Assembly (NCBI RefSeq): GCF_965224175.1
Contig: NZ_OZ245041.1
Coordinates: 2,666,001-2,730,000 of the forward strand
Length of the DNA stretch: 64,000 nt
Origin: Kordia sp965224175
GTDB taxonomy: Bacteria > Bacteroidota > Bacteroidia > Flavobacteriales > Flavobacteriaceae
Reading direction: 5' to 3'
Of the stretch, positions 1 through 7,922 are shown in pieces. The notes under the pieces are model-generated. The model saw nothing but the letters and a program-made list of their open reading frames with translations, had not been told where the DNA came from and ran no database searches. Both the position numbers and the translations under genes were made by a program. Position 1 is the first letter of the stretch. The number at the start of each line of letters is the position of its first letter.

Positions 1-2
1 TA

Positions 3-1061
3 ACAGGTTCTCCAGATGCAACAGTTTGCCAAGGCGGTAATGCGCAAGCACAAACTATCGGTATTACTGGATGGCAAGGATGTACAGTCGTAGGACCTAC
101 AGGAACCCAAGGTTGTACTGTTGTTGGACCAACTGGGTATCAAGGATGCGGTCAAAATGATGCTGCACAAGCACAAACTATTGGTATTACTGGATGGCAA
201 GGATGCACTGTCGTAGGACCAACTGGAACCCAAGGTTGTACTGTCGTAGGACCAACTGGATATCAAGGATGTGGTCAAAATGATGCTGCGCAAGCGCAAA
301 CTATCGGTATTACTGGATGGCATGGATGTACAGTTGTAGGACCTACAGGAACCCAAGGTTGTACTGTCGTAGGACCAACTGGATATCAAGGATGTGGTCA
401 AAATGATGCTGCGCAAGCGCAAACTATCGGTATTACTGGATGGCATGGATGTACAGTTGTAGGACCTACAGGAACCCAAGGTTGTACTGTTGTAGGACCA
501 ACTGGATATCAAGGATGCGGTCAAAATGATGCTGCACAAGCACAAACTATCGGTATTACTGGATGGCAAGGATGTACAGTTGTAGGACCTACAGGAACCC
601 AAGGTTGTACTGTTGTAGGGCCAACTGGATATCAAGGATGCGGTCAAAATGATGCTGCGCAAGCGCAAAATTTAGGGCCAACTGCTTATTTGGGTTGTCA
701 TAAGCAAGAAACTATCGCTACAGTTTGTACACAAGTAGGATGTCCTACACACTTAATTGGATGTACTGGATATGAAGGATGTATTCCTCCAACAGGTTCA
801 GGTCCTGCTACTGTTTGTCCAGGAGGAGATGCAGAAGCGCAAACAATTGGTCATACAGGATACCAAGGTTGTGGACAACATGGAACTGAAGCGACAGTAT
901 GTACACAAATTGGATGTGGACAAACAAGTCTTTTAGGATGTACTACATACGAAGGATGTCATAATGATGCAAATGTAGAAGCGCAAGCTCAAATACATAG
1001 TATTCCAGTTGCTAATTGTATTCCAACACGTAGTTGTACAGGAGCATGGCCTGTATGTTAA
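3..1061 (+). CDS. Concatemeric Thr/Cys-rich RiPP precursor candidate (5' end outside window)
   Basis: This is the C-terminal 352 residues of a larger protein; the frame is open to the left edge, so the start and any leader are not visible. Residues 18-222 of the visible part are five 41-residue units. Each unit has three TG[WTY][QH]GC motifs, seven Thr, three Cys and no Ser, and ends in a GQNDAAQAQ linker. The tail has degenerate modules such as TAYLGC, TGYEGC, TGYQGC and TTYEGC, plus ATVC..GG. and A(E/Q)AQ elements, and ends in Cys. Thr lies five positions before Cys in every motif, a spacing suited to methyllanthionine rings. It lies upstream of kinase, HopA1-like and LanC genes, so I infer it is their substrate, with the linkers as possible cleavage sites. 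A Cys-rich secreted structural protein is the alternative. Confidence 0.7.
   Translation, partial: TGSPDATVCQGGNAQAQTIGITGWQGCTVVGPTGTQGCTVVGPTGYQGCGQNDAAQAQTIGITGWQGCTVVGPTGTQGCTVVGPTGYQGCGQNDAAQAQTIGITGWHGCTVVGPTGTQGCTVVGPTGYQGCGQNDAAQAQTIGITGWHGCTVVGPTGTQGCTVVGPTGYQGCGQNDAAQAQTIGITGWQGCTVVGPTGTQGCTVVGPTGYQGCGQNDAAQAQNLGPTAYLGCHKQETIATVCTQVGCPTHLIGCTGYEGCIPPTGSGPATVCPGGDAEAQTIGHTGYQGCGQHGTEATVCTQIGCGQTSLLGCTTYEGCHNDANVEAQAQIHSIPVANCIPTRSCTGAWPVC
54..668 (+). repeat. Five tandem 123-bp coding repeats
   Basis: Units begin at 54, 177, 300, 423 and 546, exactly 123 bp apart and in frame. They differ mainly by silent changes and by one Gln-to-His change in units 3 and 4 (TGWHGC instead of TGWQGC). 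Such near identity at the DNA level suggests recent expansion or homogenisation by recombination. More units may lie to the left of the window. Confidence 0.97.
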
Positions 1062-1106
1062 TGATAGCTTATCTATAATAGATACAGCTATTTTTTATTA
1101 TTATAT

Positions 1107-1134
1107 AGCTGCCTGTTTTTAGCAGGCAGCTTTT
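1107..1134 (+). terminator. Intrinsic terminator after the repeat protein
   Basis: A 9-bp perfect stem (AGCTGCCTG with CAGGCAGCT) around a 7-nt loop is followed by a short T run. It lies between the precursor stop and the kinase gene, so it could separate abundant precursor transcript from lower read-through into the enzymes. Confidence 0.85.
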
Positions 1135-1152
1135 AAAACTCAAAACTTTTTT

Positions 1153-2232
1153 ATGCGCTTAACAAAGAAAAACATCGCTCATTATTTACTAGACAAAGGC
1201 TTCTTAGAACCTACTTCGTTTATGTCTGGGGATTATATGCTTACCCAAACACAAAGTAGAAATTCAATCTTTAAAGTTCAGCAACAACAAGACAAAGGAT
1301 TATTTGTTAAGCAACTTATCACACAAGACGCTACCAATAGTTATTTAATGCAAAAAGATGCTACGAGTCACTATCTTATTCATCAATCAGATTTATTCAA
1401 AGAGACTTCCACACATATTCCTGATTATTATGGCTATGATCCATATCATAATATTTTAGTAACGGAATATTTTGCAAACACTAAAAATGTACACGAAACT
1501 GTATACAAAGACAAAAAATTATCTGAAGAACATGCAGTAAAAATGGCGCATATTTTAGCTTCCTATCATTTTGATATTACAGATGAAATAAAAAATAACA
1601 GTTCTCTACAGTTTTTTAGCAAACAAATTCCATGGATATTAAATACTGGACAACTAATGAATACAAGTCCACAAGGAATTACAAATACAGTGATTGCTGA
1701 AATCTACAAGCATCAAGATTTAGTAAAAAGAATGGAAAAAGTAGCCTCACAATGGGAAACTACAAGCTTGATTCATGGAGACATCAAATGGATGAATTTT
1801 ATTGTAATGCCAAATAATAAAGATATCAAATTAATCGACTGGGAAATTGCCGATTTAGGAGATCCTTTATGGGATGTAGCTGGTATTTTTCAATCGTACT
1901 TTAGCGCATGGGTTTTAAGTTTTAATAATCAAAATATTCAGCAACATCAACAAATGCAAGGCTCGGAATTTTTAACGATTGAAGCTATTATTCCTGTTGT
2001 AAAATTACTTTGGAAAACTTATGCTTCTACACAAAAATTTACAAAAACTGAAGCTAAGGAAAATATCCTTAAAACACTTTCATACATGTCTGCACGAATG
2101 ATACAAACTGCTTTTGAAAATAACGTAGCACAAAAACAAATGCACGCTAACTCCGCACGTATCTTACAATTCTGCAACCATATTTTAGGAGATGTAGAAG
2201 GAATTGCAAAACAATGGAATTTAATAGACTAA
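1153..2232 (+). CDS. APH-fold kinase, class V lanthipeptide LanK/LxmK-like
   Basis: This 359-residue protein has the aminoglycoside phosphotransferase fold: a Brenner-type motif HGDIKWMN (H208, D210, N215) and a metal-binding IDWE (D229) followed by LGDPLWDVAG. K53 in GLFVKQL is the likely ATP-contacting lysine. In class V lanthipeptide pathways such as lexapeptide, a kinase of this fold is thought to phosphorylate Ser/Thr of the precursor before elimination. Here it is the first gene of a kinase-HopA1-LanC operon and starts 21 bp after the terminator hairpin. The family call is clear. The role in precursor phosphorylation is inferred from neighbours; on its own it could be read as a small-molecule kinase. 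Confidence 0.8.
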   Translation: MRLTKKNIAHYLLDKGFLEPTSFMSGDYMLTQTQSRNSIFKVQQQQDKGLFVKQLITQDATNSYLMQKDATSHYLIHQSDLFKETSTHIPDYYGYDPYHNILVTEYFANTKNVHETVYKDKKLSEEHAVKMAHILASYHFDITDEIKNNSSLQFFSKQIPWILNTGQLMNTSPQGITNTVIAEIYKHQDLVKRMEKVASQWETTSLIHGDIKWMNFIVMPNNKDIKLIDWEIADLGDPLWDVAGIFQSYFSAWVLSFNNQNIQQHQQMQGSEFLTIEAIIPVVKLLWKTYASTQKFTKTEAKENILKTLSYMSARMIQTAFENNVAQKQMHANSARILQFCNHILGDVEGIAKQWNLID

Positions 2233-2236
2233 GACT

Positions 2237-3292
2237 ATGAAAGACAACACATACAAAAAGCAAGTACAACAAATTACCGATGCAATCGAAATTACTTCTT
2301 TAAGTACTTATAAAGTACATGGAGAAGAAGAATATGTTCAAAATCAAATGCCATATCAAACTTTTGCAGAAGAATTTAAATCGTTTGGAAGTAATTCTAC
2401 GGTAGATATTCAACAACAACGCAAAAACTTAATCAATGCTTTGATCAATACGATTTATTCTAAATTTTATTGTGGTATCCAAAATGATCATCATACTTCT
2501 AAAATTCCACCAAAAGCAGCGCGTGAAGAATTCATGAATGCACTTTCACAAGCAAATGCCTCTACAAACGGGTTTGATTATCATTGGAATATTTACAATA
2601 TTGACACTAAAACTGGAAATGTGTACATTCAAAAAAATGGTGAATTACGTTGGTTACAACCAAACAGTTATCAATTTGCAAATCCTCAACAAAAACAAGC
2701 CATTGTTAATACCAAAGTAAATATCACTCGTCAAAAAGAAAACAAAAATATTCAACCAGTTTTTTATCATGTGTTCAGTAATGAAATGTTTCCACAAGAA
2801 GTAGAAATTGGTAGAATTTATTGGAATGTTTCACCCGAAGGCACACCAAAACTTATCCATTTACTTACAACAGTTTTAAACGATTATAAAATTCCGTTTC
2901 AATTCAAATGTTTAAATCATCCTGAACTTTATGTGCGTTCAGACTCTGCTGTTTTATACCTAAGTAAAAAACATGTTCAGCTTGTTTCAGTTATTTTAAA
3001 TACAATAATTCCAAAATTAGAAACGTATCTTGTAGATGAAATTCCGATGTTTACCAAACAACTTTTTAAAGGTGTTAGTTATGCGGAAGATCCTGGGAAA
3101 GGGCAAAGTTTTGGAATGAGCAGATCATCAACCATTGCTGAAGCTTTAGTAGATGCTTTTCAACAAGAAAAAGACAAAAAGCAAACATTCAATACGATCA
3201 TCAACTTTTTATCGAGAAAAGGCATGAGTTTAGATCGTTTGTATCTTAACAAACATACAGCATTAACGCCAACGTTCCCAACTTATGAATAA
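2237..3292 (+). CDS. HopA1-family protein, candidate phosphothreonine lyase (LanY/LxmY-like)
   Basis: This 351-residue protein matches the HopA1 family, first described as a type III effector. It has the central block GRIYWNVSPEG...LIHLL, then IPFQFKCLNHP and DSAVLYL near residues 195-240, and the C-terminal GQSFGMSRSSTIAEAL near 290-306. In class V lanthipeptide clusters, HopA1-like proteins pair with an APH-like kinase and are proposed to eliminate phosphate to form dehydrobutyrine. The gene starts 4 bp after the kinase stop and its last 8 bp overlap the LanC gene, so the three are almost certainly co-translated. No secretion system is nearby, so I favour the biosynthetic over the effector reading. 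Confidence 0.82.
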   Translation: MKDNTYKKQVQQITDAIEITSLSTYKVHGEEEYVQNQMPYQTFAEEFKSFGSNSTVDIQQQRKNLINALINTIYSKFYCGIQNDHHTSKIPPKAAREEFMNALSQANASTNGFDYHWNIYNIDTKTGNVYIQKNGELRWLQPNSYQFANPQQKQAIVNTKVNITRQKENKNIQPVFYHVFSNEMFPQEVEIGRIYWNVSPEGTPKLIHLLTTVLNDYKIPFQFKCLNHPELYVRSDSAVLYLSKKHVQLVSVILNTIIPKLETYLVDEIPMFTKQLFKGVSYAEDPGKGQSFGMSRSSTIAEALVDAFQQEKDKKQTFNTIINFLSRKGMSLDRLYLNKHTALTPTFPTYE

Positions 3293-4547
3293 TATAGAAA
3301 TCACACCAAAAAAAGATGTACAAATGTATGTGAAAACCGCACACAATATTGGTAAATATTTAGCAAAAGAAGCATTATGGTATAAAGATATGTGCAATTG
3401 GACAAGTCATGAAGTTGCTCCTGTAGGCGGAAAATTTGAAACAGTTGTAAAAGCTTGTAGCATTGATCTTTACAGCGGACTTACTGGAATTGCTTTATTC
3501 TTGGCAGAATTATTCGAAAAAACCCAAGATCCTATCATATTACATACGTTAAATGGTGCTTTAAAAACCATATATGCTAATCTTGACGAAAATAAAGTAA
3601 ATAACTACGGCTATTACTCTGGGAAAATTGGAGTTGGATATACCTTGTGGAAAATTGGCAAAAAATCAGGAAACGATGAACTTGTTACGCGAGCTATCAG
3701 CTATTTAAAAGCTATAAAAGATGAAGACATTGCCGATTATGAAGTAGATATTATATCTGGAGCAGCAGGATCTATCTCAGTGCTATTAAAACTATACTAT
3801 GCAGAGCAAGATGATGATTTCCTAGAAATTGCTAAAAAATGTGGTCAATTCCTTCTAAAAAAAGCTATAAAAAACAAAGAAACCCATGCGTGGATGACTG
3901 TCGATCAATCGAATGCGCTTACAGGATATTCGCATGGCGCTTCTGGAATTTCTTCTGCGTTAATGGAACTATACGCCACTACAAAAGAAGAACAATATTG
4001 GCATGCCGCTATGGGCGGATATAACTATGAAAAACAATGGTACAATCAACAAACACAAAACTGGCCAGACTTACGCGAGTATGATGGCAAAAAATCACCA
4101 AGTTACGGAGTGATGTGGTGTCATGGCGCGCCAGGAATTGCCATTGCACATTTAAAAGCCTATGAAATGACCCAGCACGAATACTTCTTACAAGAAGCTA
4201 AAATTGCTTTAGAAACTACCAAAAGAAGCGTCATTCAAGAAACAAGTATAAACTCAAAAGCTAACTTTTCACTCTGTCATGGATTGGCTGGAAACGCAGA
4301 TATATTATTATATGCAAGTCAATTATTGAACATTCCTGAATATGCACAAATTGCAAAAAATGCAGGTGACTTCGGAATTGCACAATATGATGCTACAGGT
4401 GCTGTATTTCCAAGTGGTGTGAATGATCCTAGCGGATTGACTATTGGGCAAGATGAAAACGTAGGACTCATGCTAGGAATGTCTGGAACAGGCATGTTTT
4501 ACTTACGTTTGGCAGACACAATGATTCCTTCTGCATTGGTACCATAA
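3285..4547 (+). CDS. LanC-type lanthionine cyclase
   Basis: This 420-residue protein is a complete LanC. It shows the GxxG-rich barrel repeats (SGLTGIALFL, GASGISSAL, GAPGIAIAH, GLAGNADIL) and the zinc ligands C279 (WCHGAPG), C331 and H332 (LCHGLAG). H217 in YSHGASG sits at the usual catalytic histidine position. LanC enzymes add Cys thiols to dehydro-residues to give lanthionine or methyllanthionine. Its presence next to kinase and HopA1 proteins is notable, because class V systems studied so far use other cyclase candidates. The start overlaps the HopA1 stop (ATGAATAA). A terminator follows. Confidence 0.92.
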   Translation: MNNIEITPKKDVQMYVKTAHNIGKYLAKEALWYKDMCNWTSHEVAPVGGKFETVVKACSIDLYSGLTGIALFLAELFEKTQDPIILHTLNGALKTIYANLDENKVNNYGYYSGKIGVGYTLWKIGKKSGNDELVTRAISYLKAIKDEDIADYEVDIISGAAGSISVLLKLYYAEQDDDFLEIAKKCGQFLLKKAIKNKETHAWMTVDQSNALTGYSHGASGISSALMELYATTKEEQYWHAAMGGYNYEKQWYNQQTQNWPDLREYDGKKSPSYGVMWCHGAPGIAIAHLKAYEMTQHEYFLQEAKIALETTKRSVIQETSINSKANFSLCHGLAGNADILLYASQLLNIPEYAQIAKNAGDFGIAQYDATGAVFPSGVNDPSGLTIGQDENVGLMLGMSGTGMFYLRLADTMIPSALVP

Positions 4548-4566
4548 ACAAATAACAACCTACAAT

Positions 4567-4608
4567 AAAATCTCAATAATATATTCATTACTGTTATTGA
4601 GATTTTTA
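4567..4608 (+). terminator. Terminator of the kinase-HopA1-LanC operon
   Basis: A 13-bp stem (AAAATCTCAATAA with TTATTGAGATTTT) around a 14-nt loop is followed by T residues, 20 bp after the LanC stop. The operon therefore ends here, with no transporter or protease gene downstream. Confidence 0.85.
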
Positions 4609-4699
4609 TAATTCTTACAACAAAAACTTCATAACAAGGGTTATTTTCCCTTTTATTTTTAAGGTATTCCCTAATGTAAAGCTACTCAGAACCATGTAC

Positions 4700-4830
4700 T
4701 TTTATTTTTAGAAAGTTCGAAAAGAAAATTGTGTGTTTTGTGAATAGAGGTTGTAGTCATTCATAAATAATCAAACACCTAAAATCATCGAACTTCTTAA
4801 AATCCCAGGTGCAGACTTGGGATTTTATAT
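4700..4830 (+). ncRNA. Candidate structured small RNA with its own terminator
   Basis: No gene fits the 430 bases between the LanC operon and the AhpD-like gene. Within them, AAGTTCGA (4713-4720) pairs with TCGAACTT (4788-4795), enclosing about 67 nt. A second hairpin (TAAAATCCCA with TGGGATTTTA, 4798-4827) follows at once and runs into an AT-rich tail. A long-range stem plus terminator without an open frame suggests an expressed sRNA. An abandoned attenuator is equally possible. Confidence 0.3.
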
Positions 4831-4976
4831 TTTACAACTTAACTCTCTGTAAAATTTAACACCTTTTATTTTTCTTTCCTCTAACTGTAAAGTTTCGAAA
4901 AAAATCTCGTCTCAATGTAGACTGTTTGATTTTACGTATTTTAGCAAATCTCAAAATCACAAACACGAACAAACAC

Positions 4977-5312
4977 ATGGACAAATCATATTACAACCCA
5001 AGAGACTTAAAAAAATTCGGATCAATCACTGAATGGAGTGAAGAACTTGGAAACAAATTCTTTGAATATTACGGTAAAGTCTTTGAAGAAGGCGCACTAA
5101 CACCACGTGAAAAATCCTTAATTGCACTAGCGGTAGCACATACTGAACAATGTCCGTACTGTATTGATGCTTATTCTAAAGATGGTTTACAACGTGGAAT
5201 TACGAAAGAAGAAATGATGGAAGCTATTCATGTTGGCGCAGCCATCAAAAGTGGAGCTACCTTAGTACATGGTGTACAAATGATGAATAAAGTAAATAAA
5301 TTAGAGATGTAA
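4977..5312 (+). CDS. AhpD/carboxymuconolactone decarboxylase-like protein of arsenosugar cluster
   Basis: This 111-residue protein has the alkylhydroperoxidase AhpD-like fold, with a redox CPYC (C59, C62) and the following IDAYSKDGLQRGIT helix typical of the family. Proteins of this subgroup sit directly upstream of ArsS and are annotated as arsenosugar biosynthesis-associated peroxidase-like proteins. I chose the ATG at 4977 (MDKSYYNPRD) rather than the in-frame TTG at 4926, because homology starts there and the upstream part has no family similarity. It probably handles thiol or peroxide chemistry for the arsenic pathway; its exact reaction is unknown. Confidence 0.85.
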   Translation: MDKSYYNPRDLKKFGSITEWSEELGNKFFEYYGKVFEEGALTPREKSLIALAVAHTEQCPYCIDAYSKDGLQRGITKEEMMEAIHVGAAIKSGATLVHGVQMMNKVNKLEM

Positions 5313-5415
5313 GTAGATTGTTAGTTTTGCTTTGCAAAACTTTACAAGTCACTCATGCTGACGAAAGTCAGTATCTCATAAATTGAAACCCTAAGTTTTT
5401 TTAACGATTCAATAC

Positions 5416-6471
5416 ATGGCGACAAAGTCCCTAAAAAAAAGAGAAAGTGAATTAGCAAGCACACAACGACAATTGGATATTCTGTCTAACGGAATTTTTC
5501 AAAGTGGTGAATTGCCAACGTTTGCAAACAAAATAAAAGAAACAAATCAATTTCCCCTAAAACCTAAAAAGATTGAAATATTACAAATCAACGTAGGTTA
5601 TATGTGCAATCAGGTATGTTCACATTGTCATGTAGATGCAGGTCCAGACAGAAAGGAAATCATGACGCGTGAAACGATGCAGCAATGTCTTGATGTCATT
5701 GAAAAAACGGGCGCACATACACTCGATCTTACAGGCGGCGCACCAGAAATGAATCCGCATTTCCGTTGGTTTGTAGAAGAAGCATCTAAAGTTGGTGTCA
5801 AAGATTTTATTGTGCGATCTAACTTAACCATTATTCGTGCTAACAAAAAATATTATGACTTGCCAGAATTCTTCAAAAAACACAATGTACATGTAGTTTC
5901 GTCTATGCCACACTGGACACGCGGAAAAACAGACAAACAACGTGGCGATGGAGTTTTTGACAAATCAATCAAAGCATTGCAAGAACTCAATGCCGTTGGA
6001 TACGGAATGCCAGATAGCGATTTACGATTAGACTTAGTATACAACCCATCAGGAGCGTTCTTACCAGGCGATCAAATGGCAATGGAAAAAGATTTCAAAA
6101 AAGCATTATTAGACGATTTCAACATTCAATTTCACAACTTATTTGCCATCACCAACTTGCCAATAAGTCGTTTCTTAGATTACCTCATTGCTTCTGAAAA
6201 TTACGAAGATTACATGTACTCATTAGTAGAAGCTTTCAATCCCGGCGCAGTTGCTAATGTAATGTGTACCAATACAATCTCAGTAAGTTGGGATGGTTGG
6301 TTATACGATTGCGATTTCAACCAAATGCTCGATTTAAAAGTAGCAAGCAAAGTAAAACACATTTCAGAATACAACGAAGAATTATTAAACAATAGAAACA
6401 TTATCATCTCACAACACTGTTACGGTTGTACAGCTGGCGCAGGAAGTAGTTGCCAAGGAACAGTTGCTTAA
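5416..6471 (+). CDS. arsS: Arsenosugar biosynthesis radical SAM protein ArsS
   Basis: This 351-residue radical SAM enzyme carries CNQVCSHC (C64, C68, C71) for the SAM-binding Fe-S cluster, and a C-terminal Cys-rich tail HCYGCTAGAGSSC (C335, C338, C346) typical of ArsS. ArsS uses SAM to transfer a 5'-deoxyadenosyl group onto methylated arsenic, giving the dimethylarsinoyl-deoxyadenosine precursor of arsenosugars. Some homologues have selenocysteine in this family; here all positions are Cys codons. ArsM, a nucleoside phosphorylase and a TIGR04282-type transferase lie downstream, which makes the assignment firm. Confidence 0.93.
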   Translation: MATKSLKKRESELASTQRQLDILSNGIFQSGELPTFANKIKETNQFPLKPKKIEILQINVGYMCNQVCSHCHVDAGPDRKEIMTRETMQQCLDVIEKTGAHTLDLTGGAPEMNPHFRWFVEEASKVGVKDFIVRSNLTIIRANKKYYDLPEFFKKHNVHVVSSMPHWTRGKTDKQRGDGVFDKSIKALQELNAVGYGMPDSDLRLDLVYNPSGAFLPGDQMAMEKDFKKALLDDFNIQFHNLFAITNLPISRFLDYLIASENYEDYMYSLVEAFNPGAVANVMCTNTISVSWDGWLYDCDFNQMLDLKVASKVKHISEYNEELLNNRNIIISQHCYGCTAGAGSSCQGTVA

Positions 6472-6559
6472 AGTATACAAAATTTACTATGATAGCCTGT
6501 TTTTCCGCAATGTGTAAATGATTGCAAACGACGATCTTCAGAAATAATGAGTGAAAAGT

Positions 6560-6673
6560 GAAATTGCGATGCATAGCATCAAGCATGAAGCGCATGAACG
6601 AATGATGCGCAGCAATTTCCTATAGATCGTCTTGACTTTTTTGGTTCGTTTTTGTGTCAAGACAAAAATGAAC
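6560..6673. repeat. Palindromic intergenic element
   Basis: Two nested inverted repeats fill the 270-base gap after arsS. GAAATTGC (6560-6567) pairs with GCAATTTC (6612-6619), and GTTCGTTTTTGT (6644-6655) pairs with ACAAAAATGAAC (6662-6673) with one mismatch. The second looks like dispersed intergenic repeats common in Flavobacteria. It could also act as a terminator for arsS. Confidence 0.55.
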
Positions 6674-6741
6674 ATATAACCAAAAGCTTAAAAGAAACGA
6701 GAAAAGTGATAATTTCAAGGAACGTGAAATAAAAACTAAAG

Positions 6742-7263
6742 ATGAAATATACAATATACATACTAACTTTTTTAAGCATCACTTTCGCGAATGGACAAAC
6801 TGCACTAGACAGTCTCTTACAAAAAGAAAACAAAGAATCGATTCCTTACATCACAGTTTCTGAATTGGCTCAAAAGAAAAATGTAGTATTATTAGACAGT
6901 CGTGAAACCATAGAATTTGAAACAAGTCATATTCAAAACGCAATCTGTGTAGGTTATGATAAATTCAAACTCAAAAAAATAAAAAAACTCCTTCCAAAAG
7001 ATAAAAACGAACCTATTGTCGTGTATTGTTCTTTAGGAATTCGCTCTGAAGATGTTGCCGAAAAACTCAAAAAAGTAGGCTACAAAAATGTATATAATCT
7101 CTATGGCGGAATCTTTGAATGGAAAAACCAAGATCAACTCGTTGTAGATAACAAAGGAAAAACTACTGAAAACGTGCACACTTTCAATGAAGACTGGAGT
7201 GTTTGGCTCAAAAAAGGTGTCAAAATCTACGAAAAGAAAAAATCTAAAAAAGAAAAGCAATAA
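6742..7263 (+). CDS. Secreted rhodanese-like protein of arsenosugar cluster
   Basis: This 173-residue protein has an N-terminal signal peptide (MKYTIYILTFLSITFANG) and one rhodanese domain. The active-site loop is VVYCSLGIRSEDVA with nucleophile C96, and the closing motif is YNLYGGIFEW. The tail is Lys-rich. Rhodaneses move sulfane sulfur or bind oxyanions through the loop Cys; arsenate or arsenite interaction is plausible in this context but not shown. It lies 2 bp before the TIGR04282 gene, so the two are probably co-translated. Confidence 0.85.
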   Translation: MKYTIYILTFLSITFANGQTALDSLLQKENKESIPYITVSELAQKKNVVLLDSRETIEFETSHIQNAICVGYDKFKLKKIKKLLPKDKNEPIVVYCSLGIRSEDVAEKLKKVGYKNVYNLYGGIFEWKNQDQLVVDNKGKTTENVHTFNEDWSVWLKKGVKIYEKKKSKKEKQ

Positions 7264-7265
7264 AC

Positions 7266-7874
7266 ATGCGCAATAGTTCAACGCTTCTCATGACGTTTAC
7301 ACGAAATCCTGAATTAGGAAAAGTGAAAACACGTTTAGCAAAAGGTATTGGTAAAAAAGCTGCTCTTGAAGTTTACATCAAGCTTTTGGAACATACTGAA
7401 AATGTACTTCAAAAAATAAATACCGATAAATGTGTATGGTATTCGGTTTCTGTTCGACAGAACGATATATGGCCCGATGATTCATATCAAAAGAAGGCAC
7501 AATTCGGAAATGATCTAGGAGAACGAATGCAATATGCGTTTGAAGATGCTTTTCAAAATAACTACGAAAAAGTAATTATCATAGGAAGCGACTTATACGA
7601 TCTACAACCCAAACATATCGAAGAAGCTATTGCAGCTTTAGATACAAATGATATTGTAATTGGTCCAGCGCAAGATGGCGGTTACTATCTATTAGGAATG
7701 AAAACGCTACACAAAAAAGCTTTTCTACCTAAAAATTGGGGAACAGAAACAGTCTTAGCAGACACACTGAAAGATTTGGACAACCAAAGTATTCAGCTAC
7801 TAGAAAAACTTAACGATATTGACCACGCAGAAGATTTAGAACCATACGAGGCTTTTGAAGACTATTTACTATAA
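7266..7874 (+). CDS. TIGR04282-type arsenosugar biosynthesis glycosyltransferase
   Basis: This 202-residue protein belongs to the CofC/MobA-like nucleotidyl- or glycosyltransferase group originally called transferase 1, rSAM/selenodomain-associated. Visible motifs are FTRNPELGKVKTRLAK at the N-terminus, IIIGSDLYDL in the middle and GPAQDGGYYLLGM. The family usually has GSDCPDL, so Leu-Tyr at the Cys-Pro position is a local variation. It probably attaches a sugar or polyol to the arsenic-ribose intermediate made by ArsS and a phosphorylase; the exact acceptor is not known. Confidence 0.88.
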   Translation: MRNSSTLLMTFTRNPELGKVKTRLAKGIGKKAALEVYIKLLEHTENVLQKINTDKCVWYSVSVRQNDIWPDDSYQKKAQFGNDLGERMQYAFEDAFQNNYEKVIIIGSDLYDLQPKHIEEAIAALDTNDIVIGPAQDGGYYLLGMKTLHKKAFLPKNWGTETVLADTLKDLDNQSIQLLEKLNDIDHAEDLEPYEAFEDYLL

Positions 7875-7922
7875 CTCGTAACGTACATTCATCCTAAGAA
7901 TATACGTTAAAAAAAGCTTACT

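Noticed and set aside
54..668. Regular repeats as a CRISPR array
   Set aside because: The 123-bp units are in frame, coding throughout, and have no unique spacers.
2237..3292. HopA1 protein as a type III effector
   Set aside because: No type III genes are present, and it is translationally coupled to LanC and kinase genes.
5416..6471. Selenocysteine in ArsS
   Set aside because: The C-terminal motif has Cys codons only and no in-frame TGA, so this is the Cys form.
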